Position numbers and translations under genes: made by a program. Source: Klebsormidium nitens (taxonomy: Eukaryota > Streptophyta > Klebsormidiophyceae > Klebsormidiales > Klebsormidiaceae). From it: 22,048 nucleotides of DNA. Below the pieces are notes generated by a model, which saw only the letters and a list, made by a program, of their open reading frames with translations, was not told where the DNA came from and made no database searches. This document shows, in pieces, positions 1 through 10,800 of the stretch; within the stretch, counting starts at the first letter, position 1; the number at the start of each line of letters is the position of its first letter. The stretch lies in contig DF237900.1 in the NCBI GenBank assembly GCA_000708835.1, forward strand, positions 1 through 22,048. The letters are read 5' to 3'.

Positions 1-575
1 GAGGTGGTTGGGGGCGTTGAAAGGCACGTTTGGAGGCCCCTCAACCTATGACACAACATGCTAGAGCAAATCGAGGCACGCGAGAAGTTGGCAAAACAAG
101 CTGTATCCGCTGCAGGACCCCCTCGGCAAAACGGCCTCATAGAAAAAAATCCGAAAGATAGAATCCGCTCGAAAGGCACGAAATCATCATTGGGGGCACG
201 CTGGGATATCAAAACATTTTTTTGTAGCCCAACTTTTTAGGAGGTGTACCAAATACCACCATGCTTTTCCGGAAATCCCAGAAAACTGCGCAAAACTGTT
301 CTTTTGTGGAAAGCATGGTGGTATTTGGTACACCACCTAAAAAGTTGGGCTACAAAAAAATGTTTTGATATCCCAGCGTGCCCCCATGATGATTTCGTGC
401 CTTTCGAGCAGATTCTATCTTTCGGATTTTTTTCCATGAGGCCGTTTTGCCGAGTGGGTCGTGCAGCGAAAACTGCTTGTTTTGCCAACTTCTCGTATGC
501 CTCGATTTGCTCTAGCATGTTGTGTCATAGGTTGACGGGCCTCCAAACATGCCTTTCAACGCCCCCAACCACCTC
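1..575. repeat. Long near-perfect foldback (inverted repeat), arms about 1-270 and 308-575
   Basis: Bases 1-270 are the reverse complement of 308-575, with about a dozen mismatches and two single-base indels counted by eye (roughly 95% identity). The loop is 271-307. The outer ends pair as GAGGTGGTTGGGGG (1-14) with CCCCCAACCACCTC (562-575). The short open frames on opposite strands at 58-240 and 237-518 give nearly the same peptide (both begin MLEQIEA) only because the arms are copies of each other; I do not call them genes. A transcript across it would fold into a duplex of about 270 bp. The left end coincides with the window edge, so full length and any target-site duplication cannot be judged. 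It could be a foldback/MITE-type transposon or a young small-RNA hairpin locus. Confidence 0.93.
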
Positions 576-1214
576 GAAAAAACGGATTGCAAATCCATGA
601 ACTCTACATCAAGTTTTAGGGTTTTGAACATGCTCCCACTGTGGAATACCGTCTTACCACCTGAAAGACTTGGAAATTGAATGCTACTGCAATTTAATTA
701 TCATAAATGTTTCAATTTTCTGCTTGGAATGCTGTTAAATGTGGCTGTTCCGGTTCCGCTCCGAAGTCCAATGTCCGCGATGAACAATATTAAGTTCCCG
801 GAGGAGTCGAGATGGATCCTCGAGGGATCTCTTGGCAGCCTTAAGTTTCTGCTCAGTTTCTGCATACCGGTATGATGCATATGATGACGCTAAACTCGGC
901 AGGGTATCATAGTATCTCGGCAGTCCACGTGGACATGGCAAGAGCAGGTGGACTTCACTAGACAGTTCCGAAGATCAATCCATGCGAACACAAGAGGCTT
1001 GAAACTCCTGCTATTAATTTACTCGGTGCATGTGAAGATCAATCGTATTCGGAAGCTCGTCTACATAGTCGCTTAGGGCCGACGGTGTTGAATTGATAGG
1101 TCTTGGCTCTTGAGCAATGATATTACGTCTCGGCTTGCCGACTCGATCTGTCCGTGGTCAACTAACAGTTGGACAAGAGCAGTTTCATGAATTCTGTAAC
1201 CGCGCCATAGTCGA
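576..1214. other. Intergenic stretch, no supported gene
   Basis: I see no convincing coding exon here. A minus-strand open frame at 735-941 has plausible composition (it includes the peptide YAETEQKLKAAKRS) but has no start context, matching splice partner or recognisable family. A telo-box-like TAGGGTTT lies at 617-624. The stretch separates the foldback from the outer end of the inverted duplication. Confidence 0.5.
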
Positions 1215-1407
1215 ATTAAGCGAGGCGGATCTGACTTCATGCATCCAGCAATCGAGAACATGAAGACCATATGTTTCGAGAGGACATAAAAGCCAAGGGC
1301 AATTATTTCATGGCACGAACTTATCACACAATCGATCCTTCATTCACATTGGTCACGTGTCACTTGAAATGTATACTGACCGTTAACTTTCTTAGCTCAG
1401 ACCCCGC

Positions 1408-1413
1408 CTTATT
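1408..1413 (-). terminator. Degenerate poly(A) signal AATAAG of the left copy
   Basis: On the minus strand GGGCTCCAATAAG aligns with GGGCTCCAATAAA at 21441-21453. The left copy thus has AATAAG where the right copy has the canonical AATAAA, in keeping with decay of the left copy. Confidence 0.55.
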
Positions 1414-3070
1414 GGAGCCCAACAGGAATTGCATGCAGCAGAGTCACAAAGCTCTCACATGATCAAGACGAGGCGCGCGCTTTTGTTGTATTGTACATCT
1501 TCCGTAGGCCTCATTTAGTAAGGGACCAAGAGTGTCACTCACCCTCCACAGCATTGGTTGCTGTGGTCGTACTAGCTAGATTGTACTGAAGTTAAGCGGT
1601 TGGAAGCACATTATCCAACCAGACGAAAGGCACTAACATTTTTATCGTCTTACTGACCGCGGGAGATAAGCAATAAGCAGCCAGCTTCTGATATGTTGCA
1701 AGGGAAATGTTCTTCCTACCGTCCATCGGGACCTGAAAAGCTCTTCCGGGCCGATGTCAAGCTCGTCCTACTTGAGAGCGCCCATCCCCGAGATTGACTT
1801 TCTTGGCCTCAATCTCTGCAAAAATCAAGCTTTCAGAAACCAATAAGATAGATTTATACACATGATATTACAGTAGTACCTTAGTTCGACGCTGGCATAG
1901 GTAGAAGGCCCGATCAGAGCACAAAGCTCTGGAGGCCTGCACTACAGCTACATCCGTTCGCCACCTCAGCCTTTAGTCACGAGGCGGAGTCAGCATTGCA
2001 GACACGTTTTGACCTTACAGTAGAAATGTACAGTAGGAACGCCGCTGGATTTCTGCTTTGAGCTCCTAACAATCACTTCGTATATGAGCCGACTCTTACT
2101 GCTCGACCCAGGCCGGCACCTAAGCTTCGCAGGCCGGAAGATCCCAGGCTCACATCACTCTCATCGAGCGAAGAAGAAAGCTTGAGAAATTTACACGGGA
2201 TACGACGAAGAAAATAATACGCCTTCGGGCGTCTCTCCTCACCCCTCGCCACGAGCTGCTTCTCCGGAGTGCTCGTCGAGCAATGCGTCTGATGCATATT
2301 GGTCCTGCCTCCATGGAAGTAGTTGATGTAGTAGTTGTTGTTTGCTGGTTTCCCTGTCCTCTTTCAATGCGCACACTTACGGGGCCCGGTGATTGAATCC
2401 TCCAATTGTTGAATCCCTGCAGCCAAACCTAAGGACGTCAGTGCAACGCTGGCCCAGTGCAGGATGGCAAATTAGAAGCGTTGTCATGCCTGGCGAAAGC
2501 AAGAAGGGACAGCGCTCCTCATCCAGAAAGGATTCTATGAGCAATGTACATATCACGGACCCGATCGCCGGAGCTCTTGACAAACCAAGGCGTTCCCGGG
2601 ATCTTCAGTTGTAATCAGACACAGGGCGGACGCGGTGCATGATAACCGGTATGCATTGTCGTCTTTCCTTCTTCTCCAGAAAATGGGTGCCCAACCGCTC
2701 GCACGAGAGACGTCTGACCGAAATGAGGTACACCAAAAACGAAGTATGACCCGAGCTCTTACCGAGTCATCGCCTCCCCGTTTCGCTCTCGGTTCCACGT
2801 CGGAAGCCACGTCATCGCGCCTCCGTTACAAGCCTCGGCTCTTGTTCTTGGCCTGGCCGATGTCCCACGCTCCCTCGGTCACCTGTCCCCGGCCCGATCG
2901 ACGTCGTAGCTCGGGACGTGAGACACGTGGCGATCCCAGATGTCGTACGCTGAGTGCCCCTTCGACTCATAGTCCCGCCCAGCGCCGAAGGCTGGGCGCA
3001 ACTCCGCACCTGCCCGATAGCCTCCCGGCTGCCAGCTGTGACTGTGTGGGGTCCTCTCCCTTGGCCGCCA

Positions 3071-3111
3071 CATAGCGTTCTAGAAGTAGCTTGGGAACAT
3101 GCCCCTAACTC
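3071..3111 (+). repeat. Left terminal inverted repeat of the transposon
   Basis: It starts CATAGCGTTCTAGAAGTAGC, then seven bases with four mismatches to the partner, then CATGCCCCTAACTC. Confidence 0.88.
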
Positions 3112-3565
3112 AGCCCGGTTGCTTGATGGAGAAGTGGTCGCATTTGGATGAGATTCGTTTGCAGGATAAGGTTCGGAGGAAGTGTTAGGGGCGGCCGAGC
3201 TCCGAACCTAAGCATTGGAAACCAAAACATGCACCCGACTACTGTACCGACCAGCAGTGTATATAGCTGTTAGACCCGGAGCCTACCGTCGGTAGACATT
3301 TCACCGTGCGATTCGCGACCGGCCTAGCTCAAATCACTGGCAACAAATTGAATCGACACCGGCCTCTACGAGTTATCGCGCTTTGATGTACGAATTGCGT
3401 GCCAACGTCATATTAAGTTTACACATACCGCAGAGGCTGAACCCCGCGACCGTACGGTACCGCTGTTCGGTCTGACACGTTAGACCGTGAAGCATAGTTG
3501 GCGGGCTCTGCGCGCGCCGTGTGGCATAAAATAATATTATGCTCGTGTGGCCGTACGATCGGGTG

Positions 3566-3603
3566 CACACTGTGCACGCGCAGCCACACTGTGCACGTGC
3601 GCA
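3566..3603 (+). repeat. Internal direct repeat and small hairpin in the transposon
   Basis: CACACTGTGCACG occurs twice in tandem (starting 3566 and 3585), each followed by a GC-rich CGCAG-like end. Just upstream, GCATAA (3524-3529) can pair with TTATGC (3537-3542). Subterminal repeats like these are common transposase-binding features, but that role is inference. Confidence 0.5.
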
Positions 3604-3753
3604 GAGTTTTTTGCCCCGCAATTGACACTACTTTCTGCCTGCTGTTCTGGTAAGGCACATTTGCACCGTCGATGAAGCTTTTGACGGCTAAAACTACCTT
3701 ATCCTGCGCGGCAATCCAATTTGAAATCTGCAGTGGTGGCTTCTACGGCCTCC

Positions 3754-3794
3754 GAGTTAGGGGCATGGTCGCGCGCTACTTCTAGAACGCTATG
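3754..3794 (-). repeat. Right terminal inverted repeat of the transposon
   Basis: Its reverse complement starts CATAGCGTTCTAGAAGTAGC and ends CATGCCCCTAACTC, as in the left repeat. Confidence 0.88.
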
Positions 3795-5390
3795 CAGTCG
3801 TTGGGTGACGTTACCCGCTGCCTCGGGGTAGCGCGTGATGCCTGCCAGGAGCCGTAGTACTCTGTTGCACTCACTCCGTCAATTCGAGAGCGGCCCCAAT
3901 TCTCCCATGTGCGGGTCCAGGGACGCCCCGTGTGTGCTTCGCACTCCCCGCCCCGTGGAGAGCACCCGGCTCTTTCCTCTTCCGTTCACTCTGCTCCCCA
4001 GAATCACGTCCAAGACCGGTGTACTCCCTTCCCCCGTGCCTTGACGCCCAACCCGACCGCCTCCCTCCTTCGTTCAGCTTATCATCACCCGGCCAGGTCG
4101 TCTCAATCGGTTTGCTGAGCGTGGGCTTGAGCGGTGGGGCCTGCTCGTTGCATCGCAGTGCTTTTTGGGGTAGGGAGGCGAGGGAGTTCATGGGGAGCTC
4201 TCCAAGGATCTATCGGGGGCCGGCGGCGAAGGCGTCGGCCGGGAGTGAGGGGCCAGCTGGCATGCCCAACTGCGGGTCCAGGTCCGTGTCAACTTCTTGG
4301 CTGTTGAAACGAGCTACAGGTGTCGGTCGAGTTCAAGCTTAAGTTTGAAAAGCAAGGACGAATCATTGGCTTTCTGGGCATGGGCAGGCAGTTTGACTTC
4401 TTCTTAGTAACAAATTTGGCGCTTTCACAGCATGAAACGAGTATGGCCGACGAGATGAAGGAACCTGATCATGTACAACTACGACTTTGCATGCTATGAG
4501 CTGTTGGGTCAGATACAAGGGCTGACTTCTATAAACCTCAGAGGTCAGCGAATGCATTTGTGGATGAAGAAAGCATGCAAAACGTGAAGATCTGCAGACT
4601 AAGCAACCGAGCCTCACTGACGAATGAAAGCAGAGGCAGAACGTTCTTGAGGAAGGCCTCAGGATCTTTCCAAAATCAAGAAAGATCAAGAAACGTAGCA
4701 TGCGCTGCAACACAAGGTTTTGAGTTAGAACAGTGTCAATTACCCCGTTTCTGTGCGCGAACACAACAGTGAGACCCACAAGTGAAGATGAAAGACGCCT
4801 TTCACGGGTCCAAAGGAGTGGTTCTGACTGCTTGGTTCAAAAGCAGTCAGAGCTTGTGTCCCTTCTGAAAGTCAACAGGTGGCAATCGCCAGGTCGAAAT
4901 GGGGCTAGACAATGACTCATTCTCGCTGACCTGCTGCTTGACCGGCACGTGAAGACACTCTCTGACTCTCCGACCTCGCCGAGGCTACTGCCGTTTGTCT
5001 GCTGTCCAAAACAGGATCCGCCATATCTGACAGTCTCCACAGTGTGCACGCCGACGGATTGTTGTTGTCCATGTTGACATTGCTCCTCTCGGAATTGCCA
5101 AGCGATCTGAGATAAGCAAGCACTTAAGGTCAGAGTGTATATTGCGATACCTGTTACACGTGTCCAGTGATTTTGCGGCCCTAGATTGGCGCATCAAGGA
5201 ATTCAAAAGTTGATGCGGTAGGTTTGCTCTGCTCCAGGCTACTCACATGGGGGATCAGTTATCAATGGTTTGATGCTTCCCTCCCTTGACTAAGGCAGCA
5301 ATCTTTTACTGGTGCTTCTGTGCACATCACTCCAAGGCAGGGCCTGTTAAACTTCCAAGGTTCTCATGCAGTTTATATCCTGGTCGCATT

Positions 5391-7855
5391 TTTGCCAGAA
5401 CTTTTTTATCGGACGGCGCAGAAGCCCCGTTGAAATTTCATCGGACGGTTCGATCGAAGATTTTGTGTGCGCTTTTTGGGTTAAAGTCATGGCTGCCGCT
5501 TGGTTGCGACAATGGCGGACTGCTATCTCCTCCTCCTTTCTGCACTATTGGACGCATGCAAGGCCTTGTCTGGATAGTCTTGGGTCAGCTCTATCCGGAG
5601 CAGGTGGTGGATCGTAAAGAATGGGGTCTTGCAGAAGCCTTTAGAAAGTACCGCAAAAAGCGGTGCTTTTGGGTTAGTTGACGAAAAGGTTTGGCAGGAT
5701 CCGGGCCAGGGTATAAATGGCATGAGGTTGGTGCAAGGGGGTGCCACCTTTCAAAAAGTCAATGCGTCCAGTTCATGATAGCTGTCCAATCAGCCTGACG
5801 CTGGTTCCAGGTCAATTTTGGAGCCTCTCTTTGCCAAAGGTGGTTTAAAAGAGCAGAAGATACAAGCTATAACGGTCATGTTTTCCTACCTCTCATTTTC
5901 AATATAAGCAAAAGCGGTTCCTCCTCTACAACGCACCAATTTCAACAGTGACTCATGTCATGCCACAACGCGTCGCTGCCATAATGCGTCGCTTAGCAAA
6001 CCAGCATGAGACACGTGGCATGTCGTAACGTACTTAGACAAGTTAGTTAGCTTAAACCGACCGCAGTTAGCGCATCTAACCATAACCTCGCAGGCTCGTC
6101 ACGGATTGGCCATGGAACAGTCACATCATTACTGGACATCCATTGGTGCAACCCGTTATCCACAATCCAATTATTGCAACCAAGGTTCTGCGATTGAATC
6201 CGGGTACGTTTTCGAACGTTCCCTGGGGACGTAACCAGCCACTAACCGGTTATGTCACCATGAGTCACCAGGTTATGATACCGGCCGTCGCGTACCCTAT
6301 AGCATGTGGCGCAGCCAGCTGCAGCATGCAAGTGGATGTCCAAACTCATTATGCGAATCCACGGGTACTTAAGCCAATGGCTCAGACATTTCCAACTTGA
6401 CTTTCATTCAAGTTAACTATCCATCGCCACCGGACACCCATGTCCACCCAGCATCCGAGCGCCTTGAGCGTTCAACCCAGCACCCGAGTACCTCGAGTAC
6501 TCAACAACCAGCGCCAGCAGTACCGGCGACAGAGGAGACAACACCAACGTACCAGCGACAACAACACCACCGGAGTAGGAGAACAACAACAACCGTAGCA
6601 GTACCAAACACGACAGTAACTTAATCGGCCCTATAGCCTTCAGCGTTACCTTCTTGCTTCACATCACCATGTCCCATGCCTCCGGCGACACCATCATCCA
6701 ATCAGTAAGTGTCAACCGCTTGTACTTGTCTTGTGTTCATGCTTGAGTCCCTTTGGAGATCCAGAATCCTGAATGCGAGCCACCGCCACCCTGGATAGCA
6801 AACCTCTCGGACGGACAATGTGGATGCTGTGGGGATTACCTTGAATGTTAGCACAAGCCACCTCCAATGCAGCTTGCATGTTCATAACGTGCCATACTTT
6901 TCTGAGCGCCAGCCGCAAGAAACCATCGTGTCCTTTCAATCAATCCTTAACCAAGGAAAGGGGCCCGACCCCGATAATGAATGACTATGATCGATTCCAT
7001 ACATGCCGCCTTATTTACTCAGCATATACCGCCAATTGCTCGTATCATGTACTTTTTAACGCTTAGCCGATCCACATGTCTCGCGTCACTTCATGTAACC
7101 GACGTCAATCGAACGCCGACGTTATATCGCACGACGTACCCTCACTTGACTCCTCTTTATCACAGTCGGAAGAAGGGCCGTGAGCCTTGGAAATGTTGAA
7201 TCAGAATGAACAGTTGGCGTTTTTTCAAACCGGTATTTGTGACTACTGTGCCTGCTTTCTGAGGCATATGCTACGCTTCAATGATTGGGCGCCACCATGA
7301 AGCTCAGTGGACAAGTAGAAAACCACTCAGTGAGCCTTTATAATCAAGATCGGCGGAAATGGATTGTGCAACACGCGCGGTCAGAATGATCGAGCACGGA
7401 CACCCGCCCTTGCCGGCCGACGTCCGTCGCACTCAACGTGACGATGCACGAGTCGGTGACTTCGCATTACTCTGTCCCGATTAATGGGCATGCACTGATC
7501 GGATGCCATGGCGTCAGGTCTATATATGATTGCATCAATAACTCAAAAATATTGCATCAATGACTCATGGAAATATGAGGTCAGTCAGTGCATACGTCCC
7601 ACCTGGTTATTAGGTCCATCTATTCAGAGCTGAAAGGCAGAGGCGGCCGACACGGTAAATTGACAAAGAGATCGATGATATTATCGAAAGGGGTCACTGG
7701 ACTCTTTCAAGAGGTCCGTTGTCGTTCAGGCATGGTCCAAAAATGGATTACGATGTGACACCAGGACTTAGAGGCATAGTTAGGCAGCAGATGTTAGCCG
7801 TTATCGGAAGCCGCGAGCTCGCCAGTACTCTTCTAGTCGCAAACTCGACACACGC
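5391..7855. other. Intergenic region, no supported gene
   Basis: This lies between the breakpoint of the left duplication arm and the stop codon of the apyrase gene, and presumably holds the apyrase 3' UTR at its right end (minus strand, below 7856). No AATAAA is obvious on the minus strand close to the stop. Plus-strand open frames at 6143-6400 and 6397-6624 abut; the second has no ATG start and is a low-complexity Pro/Thr/Gln tract over CA/ACC-rich DNA at about 6480-6607. I see no splice signals, partner exons or homology to support them. Short repeated phrases occur (e.g. CGTCGCT twice near 5970-5995), possibly old transposon debris. Confidence 0.5.
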
Positions 7856-10800
7856 CTAAGGCGAATACTCTTCACCATCTCGGTCGAGCTCGCTTCCAAG
7901 GCTGCGCTGCAACTCCAGTCCCGCATCGGTGGAGGTTGTTCTCCTCGTAGCGAGACCCGTCTGAGCAGGCGCCTTCACCGGCACAGAAGGCGGAGAGGCA
8001 GGGATGGGATCCAACAGAGCGGCACGCTGCCGCTCGATCAGCCGCCGAGAGAACGCATGCCCTGCAAAGCGATCCAGTGTAAAGTAAAGCAGCGGCTTGG
8101 TAAACGAAAGGGCTTGAATGAAGGCACTGATCGCTGATGTGGGGTCAATGTCTTATAGATTCTGTCAAAAGAGTGGCTCTTGCGGGCGGACACGCATGAG
8201 TTCTGGGCTCGAAATGCTAAATCCCCGATACTTGAAACCCAATAGCACCCGTTGCACTGAACTCTACGCACAAAACGAACTTGCCTATGGATACAGCCAA
8301 CTTATTGAGTACTAACAAGGTCAAAAAGCGAAGCGGCCCTCGAGCCCATTGTCTCCGGAAGTCAAAATGGTCCCTTCTCCACCTCGGAGAAGCTCTTGTG
8401 TACGAAGCGGCCAAGCTTGCCTAATTCTCGCCAATACTGGACCCTCCAAGTCACCTTTGTCACATGGGCGCGCATTCACATCCCATCCAGACGCGCTTTC
8501 AAACCGTTGCTAGACCAACTTTTCATACGAAGAGTTTCTGGAGCTCTAGACAGAACTAATTTCTGCTTTCCAACTTCAAGACGTAATGCTCAGTTGAGCC
8601 CTCGTTCTTTGTCCAACCAGCCGCTTCCCACGTCGAGCGACAGGTAAGGGCACCTTGCGCGTAAATCTCACTCTTTGTTCAGAAATCCAGTTTGGCCAGA
8701 ACATGGTCCAAAGACTCCACGGCACAAATGCTCGCAAAGAAACCCTGAAATCAGCCCTACATTACCTGCTCACCTGGTTTCCCCCCATCTTGGCCCCCTG
8801 GCCGGCTCAGCCCGTTGTACAGTGGCAGGTACGCGCGCCTCGCCCGCGCATCAAACGACCGGACCCGTGCCTTCCACCACCGCACGACGGTGACAGCTGT
8901 CAACCCAACGAGCGCCAACACGACGATGACCAGGGGCAGGTGCCTGACAACTAGACCGGAAAGGGTTTGGGGGAGCTGGGGGACGCGCAGCAGTTGGGCC
9001 ATAGTTTGAGCCCCGGGGTCCTCCTGCGAAGTGGGAACGCGAGCTTTAAACTCGTTTCGGAGGCGCGGATGCTGCGCAGGTTTCGGATTCATTGAGGAAC
9101 AAGTGGGGTTAGGTATACGTGCATCTTGAGTCGAAGGCCTTGAGAAGCACAATGAGAGCCGAACGGTTGACTTTATTGTTGTACGGTGGCCGCCGCGCCT
9201 AGCGGCGTGCTCATGTGTACGAGTGGCCGGCTGGCAAGTCGAAGGCGAGGAGTGAGGCAGAAAGAAGGCCTTCTGAAATTTCACAACGCAATCAAGGCCG
9301 CCGACCTGTGCTAAGACTTGACTTGACGCGAAGTGCAAAACCGATGGCAAATCACCGGGACGAACGAGAAGTGTTGGCACGGTTACCAATCTGCAGCTTC
9401 CCTTTCTCTAGATAAGTCCTCAGAAAATTGCCGATTTGAAGAGAGAGCGCGAAACTCAGGAGCTGACTGTCGACGGGGCAGAACGACGCTGATTAGATAT
9501 GCGCCGAATAATGCATAATAGCAATGTAGAGGAACTCTCAAACGCCAATGAAACTAATCTCAGCAAGCCCGTATGAAATGGTGGTCAACAAGCTCAGTCT
9601 TCTGCTTAAATACCGGAGCGGCCTCATGTCGTCCGCAGATCTGGACAGTATGCACTGCTTACCACAGCCTACATCTCCCCACAACAGGATCACTCCAACC
9701 GAAGCTTCAACACGCCTTACTGCAAAATCGATAGTGCGACGCAACAAAGTTGAGAGCTTTTGAAGCGCACCAGAGTGATGGGCTTGGCCGCGGGCTTGAG
9801 CGCCCCTCCCTCGTACAGCGCAGCCCCCAGAGTCCACGCCATGTCGCCGGTTCCGATCTGGATCTGGTCGTCCCGCAAACCCAGGCCTTTCCGAAGCAGC
9901 GACACCACGTAAGGCGCTCGGAAACAGTACCTGCGAAAGAAGAACGTTCGGACATTTGTGCGAGCGAGAAGTCTAGAAGCTGAACGCGAGATCAAGGTGA
10001 AGACGTTGTAATGGGCCCGAACAATGCACAAGTGCGAAGCGGAAATAGCAACACCTTCGGATGCTGAGTGTGCCCCTAGCCAGAAGATGCGTCGTAGCAG
10101 AGCGAATTGTACCGTAGAATAGCGCAAAAAAACAGTGGCATTCGATAATGTGTCGTCGGTTTCAGTGAGGAGCGGGTATGAAAGATGGTGGAGTAGACAG
10201 TCTTTTTGTACAGTCATCCACCACCCGTCAGGCAAGGCTGCTTTTCGAAATTTGGGAGAGCCCTCGGGTGATACTTAAAAGCAGTAGCGAGTAAAACGCC
10301 CTTGCGTCAAACGCTCTGGCTTCACGTGCTGTAACAAACCTGCCGCACAACTTCAACCACGGACAACTCCAACCATTGAACGACAATCATGTCTACAAAT
10401 GCAACCAAGCCACCAACGCCTTTGAGTGTGGTCAATCCTCACCTATCCAGCCCCCTCTCGCCATAGTACTCTGCCTTCACGTGCGTCCACGTTTTCTTGC
10501 AGAACGCTTGCCCGGCATCGAGCAACCGGTCAAGGGGAACGCTGCAGAGGACGAGTTACGTGGGTTTGCACCCGTGTGTTGGTCCATGGCCTGCGGAAAG
10601 ACTCATAAAAAGGAAACCCAGACTTGTTCGTTTCGAGTCAGCCAGATTTGTCGATCAAAAGTCGTTTAGCACTGGAACAGGCGTCCAGGACGCAAGTTGA
10701 TTCTGCACTCAACGTTTGCAAAAGGGCAGGCTTTCAAGGGCGCTTTGGTGACCGAAAAGCATACCTGCCAGCAAGGCCAAAGAAGTGGTACACGACGAAG

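Larger units (their letters stand above)
3071..3794. mobile_element. Non-autonomous DNA transposon (MITE-like, 724 bp) inserted in the pseudogene
   Basis: The element is bounded by 41-bp terminal inverted repeats (3071-3111 and 3754-3794) that match at 37 of 41 positions. The outer 20 bases and the inner 14 are identical. A further imperfect inverted match lies inside, around 3130-3180 and 3690-3745, including a shared GCAGGATAAGGT, so the true TIRs may be about 110 bp, which would suit a Mutator-like or similar family. No open frame resembles a transposase. Compared with the right arm (19800-19830), which has no insertion, the element is simply additional sequence in exon 6. A clear 8-9 bp target-site duplication is absent; at most the flanking dinucleotide CA is repeated, or the ends are TA-type. 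Family is unassigned. Confidence 0.85.
1215..5390 (-). repeat. Left arm of a large inverted segmental duplication
   Basis: Read on the minus strand, this stretch matches 18190-21650 of the plus strand in the same order. Anchors (left with right): 2756-2790 with 20111-20145 (35 nt, one mismatch, spanning an exon end and its GTAAGAG donor); 2301-2314 with 20537-20550 (identical); 1408-1420 with 21441-21453 (poly(A) region, one mismatch). Weaker matches continue to about 1215 and 5390. Introns and 3' UTR match as well as exons, so this is a DNA-level duplication, not a retrocopy. Without the transposon at 3071-3794 the arm is about 3.45 kb, the same as the right arm. Ends are approximate, since alignment was by eye. 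Confidence 0.88.
1540..5390 (-). pseudogene. 5'-truncated, disrupted copy of the unknown gene at 16994-21354
   Basis: Exon equivalents, minus strand: exon 4 fragment within about 5390-5290; exon 5 at 5106-4931; exon 6 at 4300-2763 (split by the transposon); the 36-bp exon 7 at 2416-2381; the last exon starting at 1585. Splice AG/GT positions are largely retained, for example the GTAAGAG donor after 2763 and GTAAGT after 2381. Damage: no equivalent of exons 1-3; exon 5 is 176 bp against 159 in the intact copy, which shifts the frame; an in-frame TAG at 4212-4210 stands where the other copy has CAG; a 724-bp transposon splits exon 6; a 1-base deletion lies near the Asn/Tyr-rich segment downstream of 2381. 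Peptide similarity is still clear, e.g. MPAGPS and WRPRERT in both. It was probably never complete after duplication, because the breakpoint falls in exon 4. Confidence 0.82.

Noticed and set aside
58-518. Two near-identical small proteins (both starting MLEQIEA) on opposite strands
   Set aside because: They are the two arms of the foldback read in the same way, with differences that change frame and ends; no sign of selection for coding.
735-1327. Minus-strand open frames with protein-like composition (e.g. YAETEQKLKAAKRS)
   Set aside because: No start context, no matching splice pair and no recognisable family. The part above 1215 belongs to the duplicated 3' flank of the pseudogene.
2073-4342. 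Many separate open frames on both strands of the left arm
   Set aside because: The minus-strand ones are pieces of one broken gene copy, shown by alignment to 19292-21354; the plus-strand ones are shadows.
6143-6624. Two abutting plus-strand open frames, the second Pro/Thr/Gln-rich
   Set aside because: The second has no ATG, the DNA is low-complexity CA/ACC-rich, and no splice sites or family motifs support coding.
8396-8647. An 83-aa plus-strand open frame inside apyrase intron 10
   Set aside because: No homology or splice support; a frame of this length is expected by chance in GC-balanced intron DNA.
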